In this document: positions 18,573 to 27,441 of the stretch, one piece after another
Layout of the letters: each line of letters begins with the position of its first letter
How positions within the stretch are numbered: the stretch's first letter is position 1
Assembly (NCBI GenBank): GCA_023254355.1
Contig: JALRLR010000006.1
Location: 1 to 34,334 of the forward strand
Source: Candidatus Poseidonia sp.
GTDB lineage: Archaea; Thermoplasmatota; Poseidoniia; Poseidoniales; Poseidoniaceae
Reading direction: 5' to 3'
Length of the DNA: 34,334 nucleotides
Notes under the pieces: model-generated
Databases searched by the model: none
Told to the model about the DNA's origin: nothing
What the model saw: only the letters and a program-made list of their open reading frames with translations
Translations under genes and position numbers: made by a program

Positions 18573-19490
18573 TCACTCTTCCGCCGAGGAACCAGCGTGG
18601 CGTTGATGTTCGCTGTTTTTCATCAAACCTCGGTGCATGACCAAGGCTGGCGAGAGGAGGAGCATCAGGCCAAGCGTGGCCACCATGACCCATCCGGCTT
18701 GACCGAAGCCGTCCTGAGGGCCGGTTTGGTCGGTCGTGAGGTCGCTCAAATCCATTGAGCCCGTGGGGGCGAGGGACGCAACCGTCAGGGCAGCGGTTCC
18801 CGGTTGTTCCAAAACGACCACAAACACCCCTGAAGGGTTGCTCGGTAGCGTGGAGAGGTTCATGCTCCCCGCTGATGCGTTGACTTCGACCATGGATCTC
18901 GCTAACGAATCGTGGATTTTCCCGTTGGTTTCATGAGGCGTGGGCTCAGCGTACCACACGCGCAACACCGTGGAATTGGGAGCTTGCCACGTCATCGTGC
19001 CGTTTTCAACACGAAGCGAATCCAAGGCAGAGGTTGGCAGACTTGAGTTGTTGAGGACGGTGGGGAGGTCCATCGCTTGCCGGGTGCCGGTGAGGAGGTA
19101 CGTTCCATCCACCACCAGCGACGGGAGGAACAGCAGTCGGTAGGTTTGGTCGAACCGTTGTTTGGAGGTCGAGAGGAACGACACATCGCTGGGAGAAGGG
19201 TGGTGCTGGAGAACGACCACGGTTTCGTCGCTGATGTTTTCAAGTTGCTGGGTGACCTGCTCGCAGGGTTCGCACCAATCGGCGCTGAAGTATTCGACCA
19301 GATGGGTGGGTTGCGTGATGGTGCAGTTTTCGCTGGTCACACACGATGCCGGGACCACACGAACATCAAGCCGTTGGGCGTGGAGGTCCTCTCCCTCGGT
19401 TGCTTGACCGGCCACAATCGCCGGAGCCGACGAGGCCAATAGGAGCGTGATGACGACCAACGCCGCACGCCGCCTGGGCCCCCAATCCAT
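18573..19490 (-). CDS. Secreted/membrane-anchored thioredoxin-fold protein
   Basis: Signal-like MDWGPRRRAALVVITLLLASSAPAIVAG; LVEYFSADWCEPCEQVTQQLENI (CxxC); C-terminal TM (VMVATLGLMLLLSPALV). Confidence 0.8.
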   Translation of the reverse strand: MDWGPRRRAALVVITLLLASSAPAIVAGQATEGEDLHAQRLDVRVVPASCVTSENCTITQPTHLVEYFSADWCEPCEQVTQQLENISDETVVVLQHHPSPSDVSFLSTSKQRFDQTYRLLFLPSLVVDGTYLLTGTRQAMDLPTVLNNSSLPTSALDSLRVENGTMTWQAPNSTVLRVWYAEPTPHETNGKIHDSLARSMVEVNASAGSMNLSTLPSNPSGVFVVVLEQPGTAALTVASLAPTGSMDLSDLTTDQTGPQDGFGQAGWVMVATLGLMLLLSPALVMHRGLMKNSEHQRHAGSSAEE

Positions 19491-19499
19491 GCACAGGGG

Positions 19500-20627
19500 G
19501 TGAGGCATTTGTTCAAAAGGGGTCTGCTCCCCCAAGCCTTCATGGAGTCTGCGTGGTGGCGTCGCCCCTCCGCGCTCGTCATCCTTCTGGTGGCGATGGC
19601 GCTGCTCATCGTGGTGGTGGGCGGCTCCATACGCATCAACGATGCTGGCGAGTCCTGTCCAGAATGGCCAACCTGCTTCGGGACGTGGCATTTTGACGTC
19701 TCCGAAGACGAGCAGGCGGCTTTTTGGGCGGCCAATCCCGAACACGAAGATTCCCGAGGAGCCGACCACCGTTACACCACGTTCCAGATCTTTGTCGAGT
19801 GGTTCCACCGATTATTGGTCGGCATCATTGCCGTACCCATCCTCATCAACGTGGTTTGGATGCGCCGTTTGGAAGCCACTTACGGCCGTTCCGTGGGTCA
19901 GGCGGCGCTTTTTTCTGCGGCCCTCCTCCTCGTCCAAGCTGCGGCAGGAGCCGTGACGGTCTTTTTTGACAACGCTGATTGGACCGTGGCCCTCCATTTG
20001 TCGCTGGCGTGTTTGTTCACCTCGTGCCTGATTTGGCAATACATGGCGATGCGCCTGAAGGAGGGGGCCACATGGGCCTTCATGTCCACCCCCGCTGCTT
20101 TTCTGGATGCCCACATGCGGCGAATCCATGCCATGACCGCAGCGGTTGGCGTACTGTTGGTGTTGGGTGCTTGGGTGTCCTCCTCCGCAGGGGGGCAATA
20201 CAACCAGAGTTGTTCCTTCGGATTTCCGAACGGGTGGCCAAAATGTCAAGGCTCCATCCTGCCGTCGTTGGATGGCCCTGGCGTTTTCGTTCAGATGATT
20301 CACCGGTTCGGAGCCCTGGTGGTTGGCCTGATTCTCATTCTCAACCTGAGCTCCATGCGGGCCACAACCGACCAAGAACCCGGAAGCCTTGCCGTGTTGC
20401 GCTCCGCCGAGGTGACCACCGGCCTTTGGATGCTCAACGTCATCGTGGGCGGTTCATACATCGTGTTTGCCAAGGTGGGAGATTTTCCTGAGTGGCTCTC
20501 CTTGCTCCACTTGGTCGTTGGCGTCTCTGCGTTCCTGTCGGCGGTGTACATGATGCTGAGCGTACGCTTTGCCTCGGCCTCGCTACCTGCAACAAAGCCA
20601 ACCCCCCGCGAGGTCGAGAGTGAATGA
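19500..20627 (+). CDS. ctaA: Heme A synthase (CtaA/COX15 family)
   Basis: VVVGGSIRINDAGESCPEWPTCFG, VEWFHRLLVGIIAV, CSFGFPNGWPKCQG, VQMIHRFGALVVG; multi-pass; immediately upstream of ctaB. Alternative start ATG 19542. Confidence 0.9.
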   Translation: MRHLFKRGLLPQAFMESAWWRRPSALVILLVAMALLIVVVGGSIRINDAGESCPEWPTCFGTWHFDVSEDEQAAFWAANPEHEDSRGADHRYTTFQIFVEWFHRLLVGIIAVPILINVVWMRRLEATYGRSVGQAALFSAALLLVQAAAGAVTVFFDNADWTVALHLSLACLFTSCLIWQYMAMRLKEGATWAFMSTPAAFLDAHMRRIHAMTAAVGVLLVLGAWVSSSAGGQYNQSCSFGFPNGWPKCQGSILPSLDGPGVFVQMIHRFGALVVGLILILNLSSMRATTDQEPGSLAVLRSAEVTTGLWMLNVIVGGSYIVFAKVGDFPEWLSLLHLVVGVSAFLSAVYMMLSVRFASASLPATKPTPREVESE

Positions 20628-21634
20628 GCGAAACCGCCACCGCTCAACCAGCGGCACCCGGCCGGCTTTCGGTCATGATGCAGTTGATGAAACTCCGTGT
20701 CATCGTCCTGCTGCAAATCACAGCGTTGTGTGCCATTCTAATTCACGATACGTTGGCCCGGTCAGGGGTGCTCGATGTGGAACGAACGTGGCTGGACACG
20801 CTGACCGTTGCGTTGGTCACCCTCGTTGGGGGCACCCTTTCCGCCGGTGGCTCAAACGCCATCAACATGTGGTATGACGCCGATATTGACCCTCACATGC
20901 GACGAACGCAGAACCGCCCCATCCCGCTCGGCCACGCCACGCCCCGTTTCGCCTTGGTGTTCGGTTCCATCATCGCCGTGGTGGGGTCTGCGCTCTTCTT
21001 GGTCGTCAGTGCGAAAGCAGCGTTTTGGTCGGCCTTCTCCGTCGTGTTTTATGTTCTGGTGTACTCGATATGGCTCAAGCGCCGCACCCCTCAAAACATC
21101 GTGATTGGGGGGATTGCTGGGTCAACGCCCCCCCTCATCGGTTGGGCGGCGGCGGCCGGAGATTCCATCGCCAACACCAACGTGTTTGATTTGGGGTCTC
21201 CCATTCCTTGGATGCTGTTTTTCCTCATTTTCTTCTGGACCCCTCCTCACTTCTGGGCGCTGGCCCTCTACCGCTCGGGCGAATACGGCAAGGTCAACAT
21301 CCCCATGATGAACGAAGTCCGAGGACCTGAACACACGGTGATGCAATCCAAGGTCTACTGTGTTCTGTTGCTCCTGCTCGGTTCCGTGCCGTGTTTTTGG
21401 CCGGAATCGGGCTTGCCGTTGCTGTGGGCCTTCGTCTCCGGTGGGCTTACGCTCTGGTACGCTGCTTCGGTTTGGGCGATCGACCCCCTCGAACCGTTTG
21501 ACGAAAACGGGCGGATGCCAAAAGCCGCCTCCTCCTTTTTCCGCAGCTTGTTTTACTTGGGCTGGATGTTTCTTTCCCTCGTGTTCATCATCTTCATTCC
21601 AAGCGAGTGGCTTGGCGTGCTGGGCCCGCTGTGA
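20624..21634 (+). CDS. ctaB: Protoheme IX farnesyltransferase (heme O synthase)
   Basis: LMKLRVIVLLQITAL, SAGGSNAINMWYDADIDPHMRRTQNRPIPLG, WTPPHFWALALYRSGEYGKVNIPMM. Confidence 0.95.
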   Translation: MSETATAQPAAPGRLSVMMQLMKLRVIVLLQITALCAILIHDTLARSGVLDVERTWLDTLTVALVTLVGGTLSAGGSNAINMWYDADIDPHMRRTQNRPIPLGHATPRFALVFGSIIAVVGSALFLVVSAKAAFWSAFSVVFYVLVYSIWLKRRTPQNIVIGGIAGSTPPLIGWAAAAGDSIANTNVFDLGSPIPWMLFFLIFFWTPPHFWALALYRSGEYGKVNIPMMNEVRGPEHTVMQSKVYCVLLLLLGSVPCFWPESGLPLLWAFVSGGLTLWYAASVWAIDPLEPFDENGRMPKAASSFFRSLFYLGWMFLSLVFIIFIPSEWLGVLGPL

Positions 21635-21710
21635 TGCGATTTTGACGGCCCGGGGATGAATGGGTGAAACCGTCATGTTCATGTGAAGTTCACAGGTCGC
21701 CCACTTGCGA

Positions 21711-21797
21711 GCGGCAGTCGCATAGCCTGGCCATTGCGCCGGATTGCTAATCCGGTGGTGTCTCACCTCGGGAGTTCGAATCTCCCCTGCCGCGCCA
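21711..21797 (+). tRNA. tRNA-Ser(GCU), class II variable arm, CCA encoded
   Basis: Acceptor GCGGCAG/CTGCCGC, D-stem GCA/TGC, anticodon arm CCGGA-TTGCTAA-TCCGG (anticodon GCT), variable arm GGTG-TCT-CACC, T arm GGGAG-TTCGAAT-CTCCC, discriminator G then CCA. Confidence 0.95.
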
Positions 21798-21801
21798 CAC
21801 T

Positions 21802-24753
21802 TCACTCAAAGAAGTCGTCAAACTCGTTGGTGGCGGCAGCGTTTCGCTTTCTTGCCTCCACCACGCGCTTCAGCCGCTTTCGCTTCTTGAGAATCAAGGG
21901 CAGCAGGATGAAATTCAGTAAGATGGTCGCCAAAAGGGCTGCGCCAGCGAGTTGGAATTCCGTGACTTGCGTCGCATCGTTGAGTTTCTGAAGCCAAGGA
22001 ATGCCCAAAGGGGGTTCGGGAGGTTCCGGCTCGGGCGGAATGATGTGTTGGTTGAACGCCCACCAGTCGTCGTCGATGTGGACGCGTTCGATGTTAGGGG
22101 ACGGGTAGTCGGCGATCATCAACTCGTTCCCGACGCTGTCGATGGGTGCCAGGATGTAGTAGTAGGTTCGATAGGGGCGGATGCCATCGTTGTCCAACCC
22201 TGATTGCGTGAAGGTGCCCTGTTCCCCGGGAACACCAGCGAGGCCGAAGGCGATGGGGTCAACGAAGCGGAGGTCGACGTTATCGGGTGCAAACTCCACG
22301 CGATACAGGTTCCAACTCACGTTGCCTTGGGGTTCATGAGCGGGCCATATCCAATTGAGGGTGGCCTCGTAACACGAAGACCAGTCCTTGCGGAGGTCAA
22401 AGCACGCCGTGTCGTTGGTGAATTGCCAGGTGTGACTGAATTGTTCAACCGTCGTGGTTGGGGCCAAGGCATCGCCGCACAACAACTCGGCGATTCCGTT
22501 CACTCGGGTCACGTTGATCATGTCGTAATTGGGCAAGCCTTCTCGGTCAATGGGGGCAATGGCATAGGACGCACAGATACCGGTTTCAAGGAATTCTGGG
22601 TCCTGCCATTGGGTGGCTTCAATGGAGAGCGTGGCGACCCGGGTGGTGGCGGTCAATTCCTCCCACACGTTGGTTCCCACACCGCCCTCCGGGTCGGGAA
22701 ACACCGTGGTTCCGGTGATGCCTTGGACCTTGTAGATGTTCCAGCCGCCAACGTACGGGTTGGTGATGTCGCCTTCGGCGCTCCAATCCAACTGAATTTG
22801 GCCACCCTTGCGTTGGCTCCAATCAAACTCAATGGCCTTGACATCGGTCGGTGGAAGCACGCCGATGAGGAGGATGACGCCGTCTTTGGTCAGGGAGACC
22901 GAAACTCGGTCTCCCGTCGGGTTGAACTCGAAGGTGTCCACGCCTTCGATGTAGCTCCACAGTTGGGTGTCCGTGGAGGGCAAGTACCGCAAGTCAACCG
23001 TGGTGAGGTCGATGCTCTCAGGCAGCAACGCCGTGAGGTTCAGGTCAAGTTCGATGCTACGAAGGCCGTTTTCGGCGCCGTTGATGCCCTCAACGTCGAG
23101 GTCGATGAGCAAAAGAGGCGATTTTCCTTGTCCGATGCTGTACGATGCGCCAAGCGTGGGCAACACGATGTCGTGAGTAAAGGTCGCTTCTTGGTCGGAG
23201 GTGACGCTTCCTCTGAAGTAGGGTTCGTTGGTGATGTTGATGGCGTTGAGGACGTCAAATTCAATGTAGGCGTACTCGGTGTTCCCCCACGGGTCCTGCA
23301 CCTGAAGCGATACATTGTGAGGGCCCAAGCCGAACTCTTCGCCCGTGACGTTGAGCACTTGGCCGTGCCCCCACGTGTAGAAGCCTTCTCTCCAGGTGTA
23401 ATTGAGCGGTTGAGAGGCAATGGGGCTAAACCGTCCCACGAGTTCCACATCATCGCTGCTGAGAAACACCTTCGTTTGAGAGTTGATCTGGATGTTGGGT
23501 TGAATCGGACCGATGGCGACATCGGAGGTGATGGAATACAAGTTGTCGCCCATTCGGACGTCCTCGCCTTCGGCGTAAGTGGTCGGTAACTGAGCGCGAA
23601 GCAACCGAGAAGCGCCCGTGGTCGTCAGGTTGAGCGAGCAGGTGGTCACCGAACCGGGATACATCGTTGGGATTTCGCAAGCATCCTGCACTTCAAGTTC
23701 GTATTGCTGGTCGTAGACCTCAAAATTGAGCGTGGTCCCGTCCACCGTCATGTTACCCTCGTTGGAAACCTCCACCACGACCCGGTCGGTACCGAAGTAA
23801 AATTGGCTCGATGTTCGGTCGTGACTTGGATATACATCGTTGATTTTCAAGTCCAAACTGTCGTTGAAGACCAGTTCAATCGAGGCGAGGTTGTTGAAGG
23901 CATTCAAATCGGCGTTGGGGTTCCCGGTGCTGCCAAACAGGCCGTACTTGAGCAAAAAGCGACCTTCTTGCTCAAACGTGAGGTTGGGCAGGTTCACGGC
24001 CAACGAATCAATCCCGCCCCAACCGGTCATGGGAATCGTGCGGTATCCTTCCTTGAGTTTCACGGTTTCAGCCAAATCCCACAGTTGCCAACCAAATTCG
24101 GCAGCCAACGTGCACCCGTCTCCACAGATGTACGAGGTCCCTTTCGCCTTGAAGGCGTAGGCGGTGTCGGTGTTCAACACCATGTCGCCGTCGTATTCGG
24201 CCAGATGTTGGAGATGTTCAAGGGGGTCATGGGTGGTGTCAAGGCTGATGTCAACAAAGTTGCCCGTGAGGTTGATGTTGAAGACGTAAACGTCGTCCGA
24301 CGCGTTTTGGTCATTGTGGCTAAAGCTGTACACGATGGTATGGACGCCGCTCGCTCCGTTTGGGGACCAGGTGGCACTTGACGTGAGGGTCTCCGGGTTC
24401 CCGTTGTTGATGTTCGGGACAAGGAACGTGCCGGTATCGGTGTAGGTCGATTTGCACAGGTTGGCTGCAATGTTGCCAGCACAAGCATACCAATTCAGCG
24501 TACGGGCGCTACCGCTTGGGGTGGTGTAGAAATTGGCGACTTCCGCCGTGAAGGTGATGACGTCCATGTTTTGGTACCACGTGTCCTGCGACGGCGAGAG
24601 ACTGGCGGTGATGCCGAGGCTTCCGGAAACCGTGTGGTTTGCGCTGGTGGCCGGAACCAACAGCAAGCCACCCAGGGAGGAAAGCAGCAACATGGCCACG
24701 AGCCCGAGGCCGAAGTGTTTGGTCGAACCTTCGCGTGGCTTTCGCTCGCTCAT
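21802..24753 (-). CDS. Large secreted surface protein with C-terminal TM and basic cytoplasmic tail
   Basis: Signal-like LGLVAMLLLSSLGGLLLVPATSA; repeated beta-domain texture with many N-x-S/T sequons; C-term FQLAGAALLATILLNFILLPLILKKRKRLKR. Confidence 0.8.
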   Translation of the reverse strand: MSERKPREGSTKHFGLGLVAMLLLSSLGGLLLVPATSANHTVSGSLGITASLSPSQDTWYQNMDVITFTAEVANFYTTPSGSARTLNWYACAGNIAANLCKSTYTDTGTFLVPNINNGNPETLTSSATWSPNGASGVHTIVYSFSHNDQNASDDVYVFNINLTGNFVDISLDTTHDPLEHLQHLAEYDGDMVLNTDTAYAFKAKGTSYICGDGCTLAAEFGWQLWDLAETVKLKEGYRTIPMTGWGGIDSLAVNLPNLTFEQEGRFLLKYGLFGSTGNPNADLNAFNNLASIELVFNDSLDLKINDVYPSHDRTSSQFYFGTDRVVVEVSNEGNMTVDGTTLNFEVYDQQYELEVQDACEIPTMYPGSVTTCSLNLTTTGASRLLRAQLPTTYAEGEDVRMGDNLYSITSDVAIGPIQPNIQINSQTKVFLSSDDVELVGRFSPIASQPLNYTWREGFYTWGHGQVLNVTGEEFGLGPHNVSLQVQDPWGNTEYAYIEFDVLNAINITNEPYFRGSVTSDQEATFTHDIVLPTLGASYSIGQGKSPLLLIDLDVEGINGAENGLRSIELDLNLTALLPESIDLTTVDLRYLPSTDTQLWSYIEGVDTFEFNPTGDRVSVSLTKDGVILLIGVLPPTDVKAIEFDWSQRKGGQIQLDWSAEGDITNPYVGGWNIYKVQGITGTTVFPDPEGGVGTNVWEELTATTRVATLSIEATQWQDPEFLETGICASYAIAPIDREGLPNYDMINVTRVNGIAELLCGDALAPTTTVEQFSHTWQFTNDTACFDLRKDWSSCYEATLNWIWPAHEPQGNVSWNLYRVEFAPDNVDLRFVDPIAFGLAGVPGEQGTFTQSGLDNDGIRPYRTYYYILAPIDSVGNELMIADYPSPNIERVHIDDDWWAFNQHIIPPEPEPPEPPLGIPWLQKLNDATQVTEFQLAGAALLATILLNFILLPLILKKRKRLKRVVEARKRNAAATNEFDDFFE

Positions 24754-24891
24754 CAAGGTTCCCTCGCATCCGTGCTTCAAAGACTCATCGCTTAGTAGCC
24801 GGTGTGAACCGCCCTTCTCCATAGCCCTGCTGGCCCTCGGTAATTTTGTTTAACTGCACCCAAAAGAGGGCGGCAACCTCATGAATCGCTG

Positions 24892-25992
24892 ATGCTTCGT
24901 TCATCCATGCGCCACCCTGCGTCCGTCTCCAACGAGCGTGACGAAGGGGGGCTGACAGCGGTGATCGAGTTTCTCTCGGCCTTTACCTTGTTTTTGATGA
25001 TTCTCACGGCGTTTATTTCACTGGCCCAACTCCAAATGGGTTCAAACGACCCTGAAGTTGACCGGCTCGATCGTGCTGCTGCGCTCGGCGTTGACCGCCT
25101 GACCTCCGGCAGTGGCTGGTTTGTGCCCGCCGATGACGGGTTGGACTACGGCAACGCAACGGAGGATTGGCATCTTGAATCGGCAGAAGCGCTCTCGAAC
25201 GGGCGCGTTCAGCCCGGCCTCATGGCGTCGTATCGCCTCGACATGGACCGGATTGAGGCGCTTCACAACGTCACGGAAGACGGGATGGCCGCCGGCCTTG
25301 GGCTCGCCGACGACATGAGCCTCCACCTTTCCATCGTGGTCATCGAGAGCTCCAACGTTTCACGAGAAGGGGCAACCCTGTTTAACGGCGGCACCCAACG
25401 GGGAACCGCCCCCGCTTCGTCCACGGCCTACCGGTCCTTCCAGCAAGACGGGGAATTGATTCGCCTGGTGTTGGAGGTCCATGACGGAGGGCGAAAACAC
25501 AACCAACTGCATCTCATGGAAGTGATGAATCGTCCGTCCCAAGGCGGGCCCGAATGGATTGAAGTCTACAATCCGAACGACTTCGCCGTCTCGCTGGAAG
25601 GTTGGTCGTTCAATCACACTTCGGGTTCTTCCGGCAGCAACCTCTTGCTCCAAGACGGCGTGCTCTCGGGTCGCTCGATTTCGGTGTTCAGCGGCGACCC
25701 ATCAACGCAAGCCCAAGGGAACGCCACCCACGTCATTGACCTCGGCCAAAGTGGATTTTTGGGCGTGGGGCAACTCAACGGGCTCGCCGATGGTCAAGGC
25801 GTGCTTCGCCTGCGCTACACCCAACTTGACGAAGTCACCCCAGCCGATGTGGCGAAGGTGGAATGGGGCGGGAACACCGGCTTGTTTTTGGTCACGGGCC
25901 AATCGTTGGTTTGGGACGGTACGGACCGGTTCTCCGACGCTGCTTGGAGCATCTCCGACGCCCCTTCGCCCGGCGAAACCTCCGTTTCATGA
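24892..25992 (+). CDS. Pilin-like N-terminal helix fused to lamin-tail-like domain
   Basis: N-term ERDEGGLTAVIEFLSAFTLFLMILTAFISLAQLQ; C-term LMEVMNRPSQGGPEWIEVYNPNDFAVSLEGWSF...VLRLRYTQLDEVTPADVAKVEWGG resembles lamin-tail (LTD) domains. Confidence 0.65.
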   Translation: MLRSSMRHPASVSNERDEGGLTAVIEFLSAFTLFLMILTAFISLAQLQMGSNDPEVDRLDRAAALGVDRLTSGSGWFVPADDGLDYGNATEDWHLESAEALSNGRVQPGLMASYRLDMDRIEALHNVTEDGMAAGLGLADDMSLHLSIVVIESSNVSREGATLFNGGTQRGTAPASSTAYRSFQQDGELIRLVLEVHDGGRKHNQLHLMEVMNRPSQGGPEWIEVYNPNDFAVSLEGWSFNHTSGSSGSNLLLQDGVLSGRSISVFSGDPSTQAQGNATHVIDLGQSGFLGVGQLNGLADGQGVLRLRYTQLDEVTPADVAKVEWGGNTGLFLVTGQSLVWDGTDRFSDAAWSISDAPSPGETSVS

Positions 25993-26060
25993 CCACGAGA
26001 TGATGACGGCAACGGTGCAAACACTTCATCAACCCGCGGCTTCTCCTCTCGTTCGGTCCC

Positions 26061-26843
26061 ATGCAGCCAAGCAGCGTTTACACCCGAGACCGATGCGTGA
26101 CGGGCATTCACGGATTGGATGAAATTCTTCGAGGGGGAATCCCTTACGGCTCCACGGTCTTGGCCGCCGGAACCTGCGGTTCAGGCAAGACCACCCTGGG
26201 AATGGAATTTCTCGTGCGTGGGGCCTTGGCTGGCGAAGCCTGCGCTCACTTTACGGCCACGGAGCCTTCGGTGAAGTTGTTGGAAAACATCCGACAGTAC
26301 GCCTTCTTTGACATGAACATGGTCGACTCGGGCCTCATCAACGTCTTTGACATGGACGTGCTGTATTCGTGGCTGGGTTTGGAGAAAGCCTCGTTTGAAC
26401 TCGACGATGTTCACGCTCTCATCAAGTCCATCGTCGACATCGTCAACACCATCGGTGTGACCCGCCTCGTCATTGATTCGGTCACCACGCTGTGTTACAA
26501 AATCAAGTCAGAACAATTGATTCGGGACTTCCTGTTCACGCTCGGGAAAAAGCTGGCCACCCTTGGCTGCACCACGATTCTCATCTCCGAGATCACCTCG
26601 GCGACCGAAAACGCTCACTGGTCGTCCTTCGGTGTGGAAGAAGCCATCGCCGACGGCATCATCGTGATGGGTGACTCCGAGCGCATGGGTCACCTGCTCC
26701 GCTTCCTGCAGGTGGTGAAGATGCGCGGGACCTCCCACAGTCGCGCCAAACACGCCATCGAACTCACGCCGCTTGGCGTGATGCTCATTCCGATGCTCAA
26801 ATGGGGGGCGTCAGCTGACAAGACGTCAAGGTGGGGGCAGTAG
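26061..26843 (+). CDS. KaiC/RAD55-like ATPase with intact Walker A
   Basis: TGIHGLDEILRGGIPYGSTVLAAGTCGSGKTTLGMEFLVRGA (Walker A GTCGSGKT), RLVIDSVTTL (Walker B). Confidence 0.88.
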   Translation: MQPSSVYTRDRCVTGIHGLDEILRGGIPYGSTVLAAGTCGSGKTTLGMEFLVRGALAGEACAHFTATEPSVKLLENIRQYAFFDMNMVDSGLINVFDMDVLYSWLGLEKASFELDDVHALIKSIVDIVNTIGVTRLVIDSVTTLCYKIKSEQLIRDFLFTLGKKLATLGCTTILISEITSATENAHWSSFGVEEAIADGIIVMGDSERMGHLLRFLQVVKMRGTSHSRAKHAIELTPLGVMLIPMLKWGASADKTSRWGQ

Positions 26844-26845
26844 CG

Positions 26846-27430
26846 ATGTTTGAACTCGACCAACGAATTGCCGAACAACTCACGCAAGTCTCCTTGAGCA
26901 GTTCCATTCAGGTCCGAATGAGTGCGGCGAACACCTTTGCCGTCACCGCAAGCACGATGGTTCCCCTGATGCAGATGTTCGAAATGGGCGGAGTGTACAT
27001 CTCGGCAAGCCGTGGCGCCGTTGAAATCATTCAGGCCTTCGAAGCGGTGGGTGTGGACGTGTCAAACATTCACTTCCTGGATTTGGTCTCCTCTGGCGTG
27101 TTGGGAGGCACGGACGTGCCCTATTCCAACATCTCCTTCGTTGACAGCCCCATCATGCTCGAAAGCATCCTGTTGCGAACGCTGTACACCCTTCGCACCG
27201 TCAGCAGCCAACGCAACTTCGTGTTCCTTGACAGTGTCAACGCTTTGGCGATTTACAACGACGACCGGATGTTGGCCGAATACCTACACACGTTCATCAA
27301 CACGTTCCGTCAACGAGAGGTGTTGTCGGTGATTCTCAACGTCCCCGACCAAACCCCTCCGTTGGTGCTGGCCAATCTGGACACCTATTGCACGGACCTC
27401 GTTGACCGAGGCCAGGTGGTTCTCCTCTGA
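26846..27430 (+). CDS. KaiC/RecA-fold paralogue lacking a Walker A motif
   Basis: FVFLDSVNALAIYNDDRMLAEYLHTFINTFRQREVLSVILNV aligns with RLVIDSVTTL...FLFTLGKKLATLGCTTILISE of the upstream gene; the P-loop position reads ASTMVPLMQMFEM. Confidence 0.65.
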   Translation: MFELDQRIAEQLTQVSLSSSIQVRMSAANTFAVTASTMVPLMQMFEMGGVYISASRGAVEIIQAFEAVGVDVSNIHFLDLVSSGVLGGTDVPYSNISFVDSPIMLESILLRTLYTLRTVSSQRNFVFLDSVNALAIYNDDRMLAEYLHTFINTFRQREVLSVILNVPDQTPPLVLANLDTYCTDLVDRGQVVLL

Positions 27431-27441
27431 GGTGATGATGC

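Noticed and set aside
22204-23589. 461-aa plus-strand ORF antisense to the large surface protein
   Set aside because: Composition (many V/G/D/R) is typical of an antisense shadow of a GC-rich coding frame; no family resemblance; the minus-strand gene has signal sequence and TM logic.
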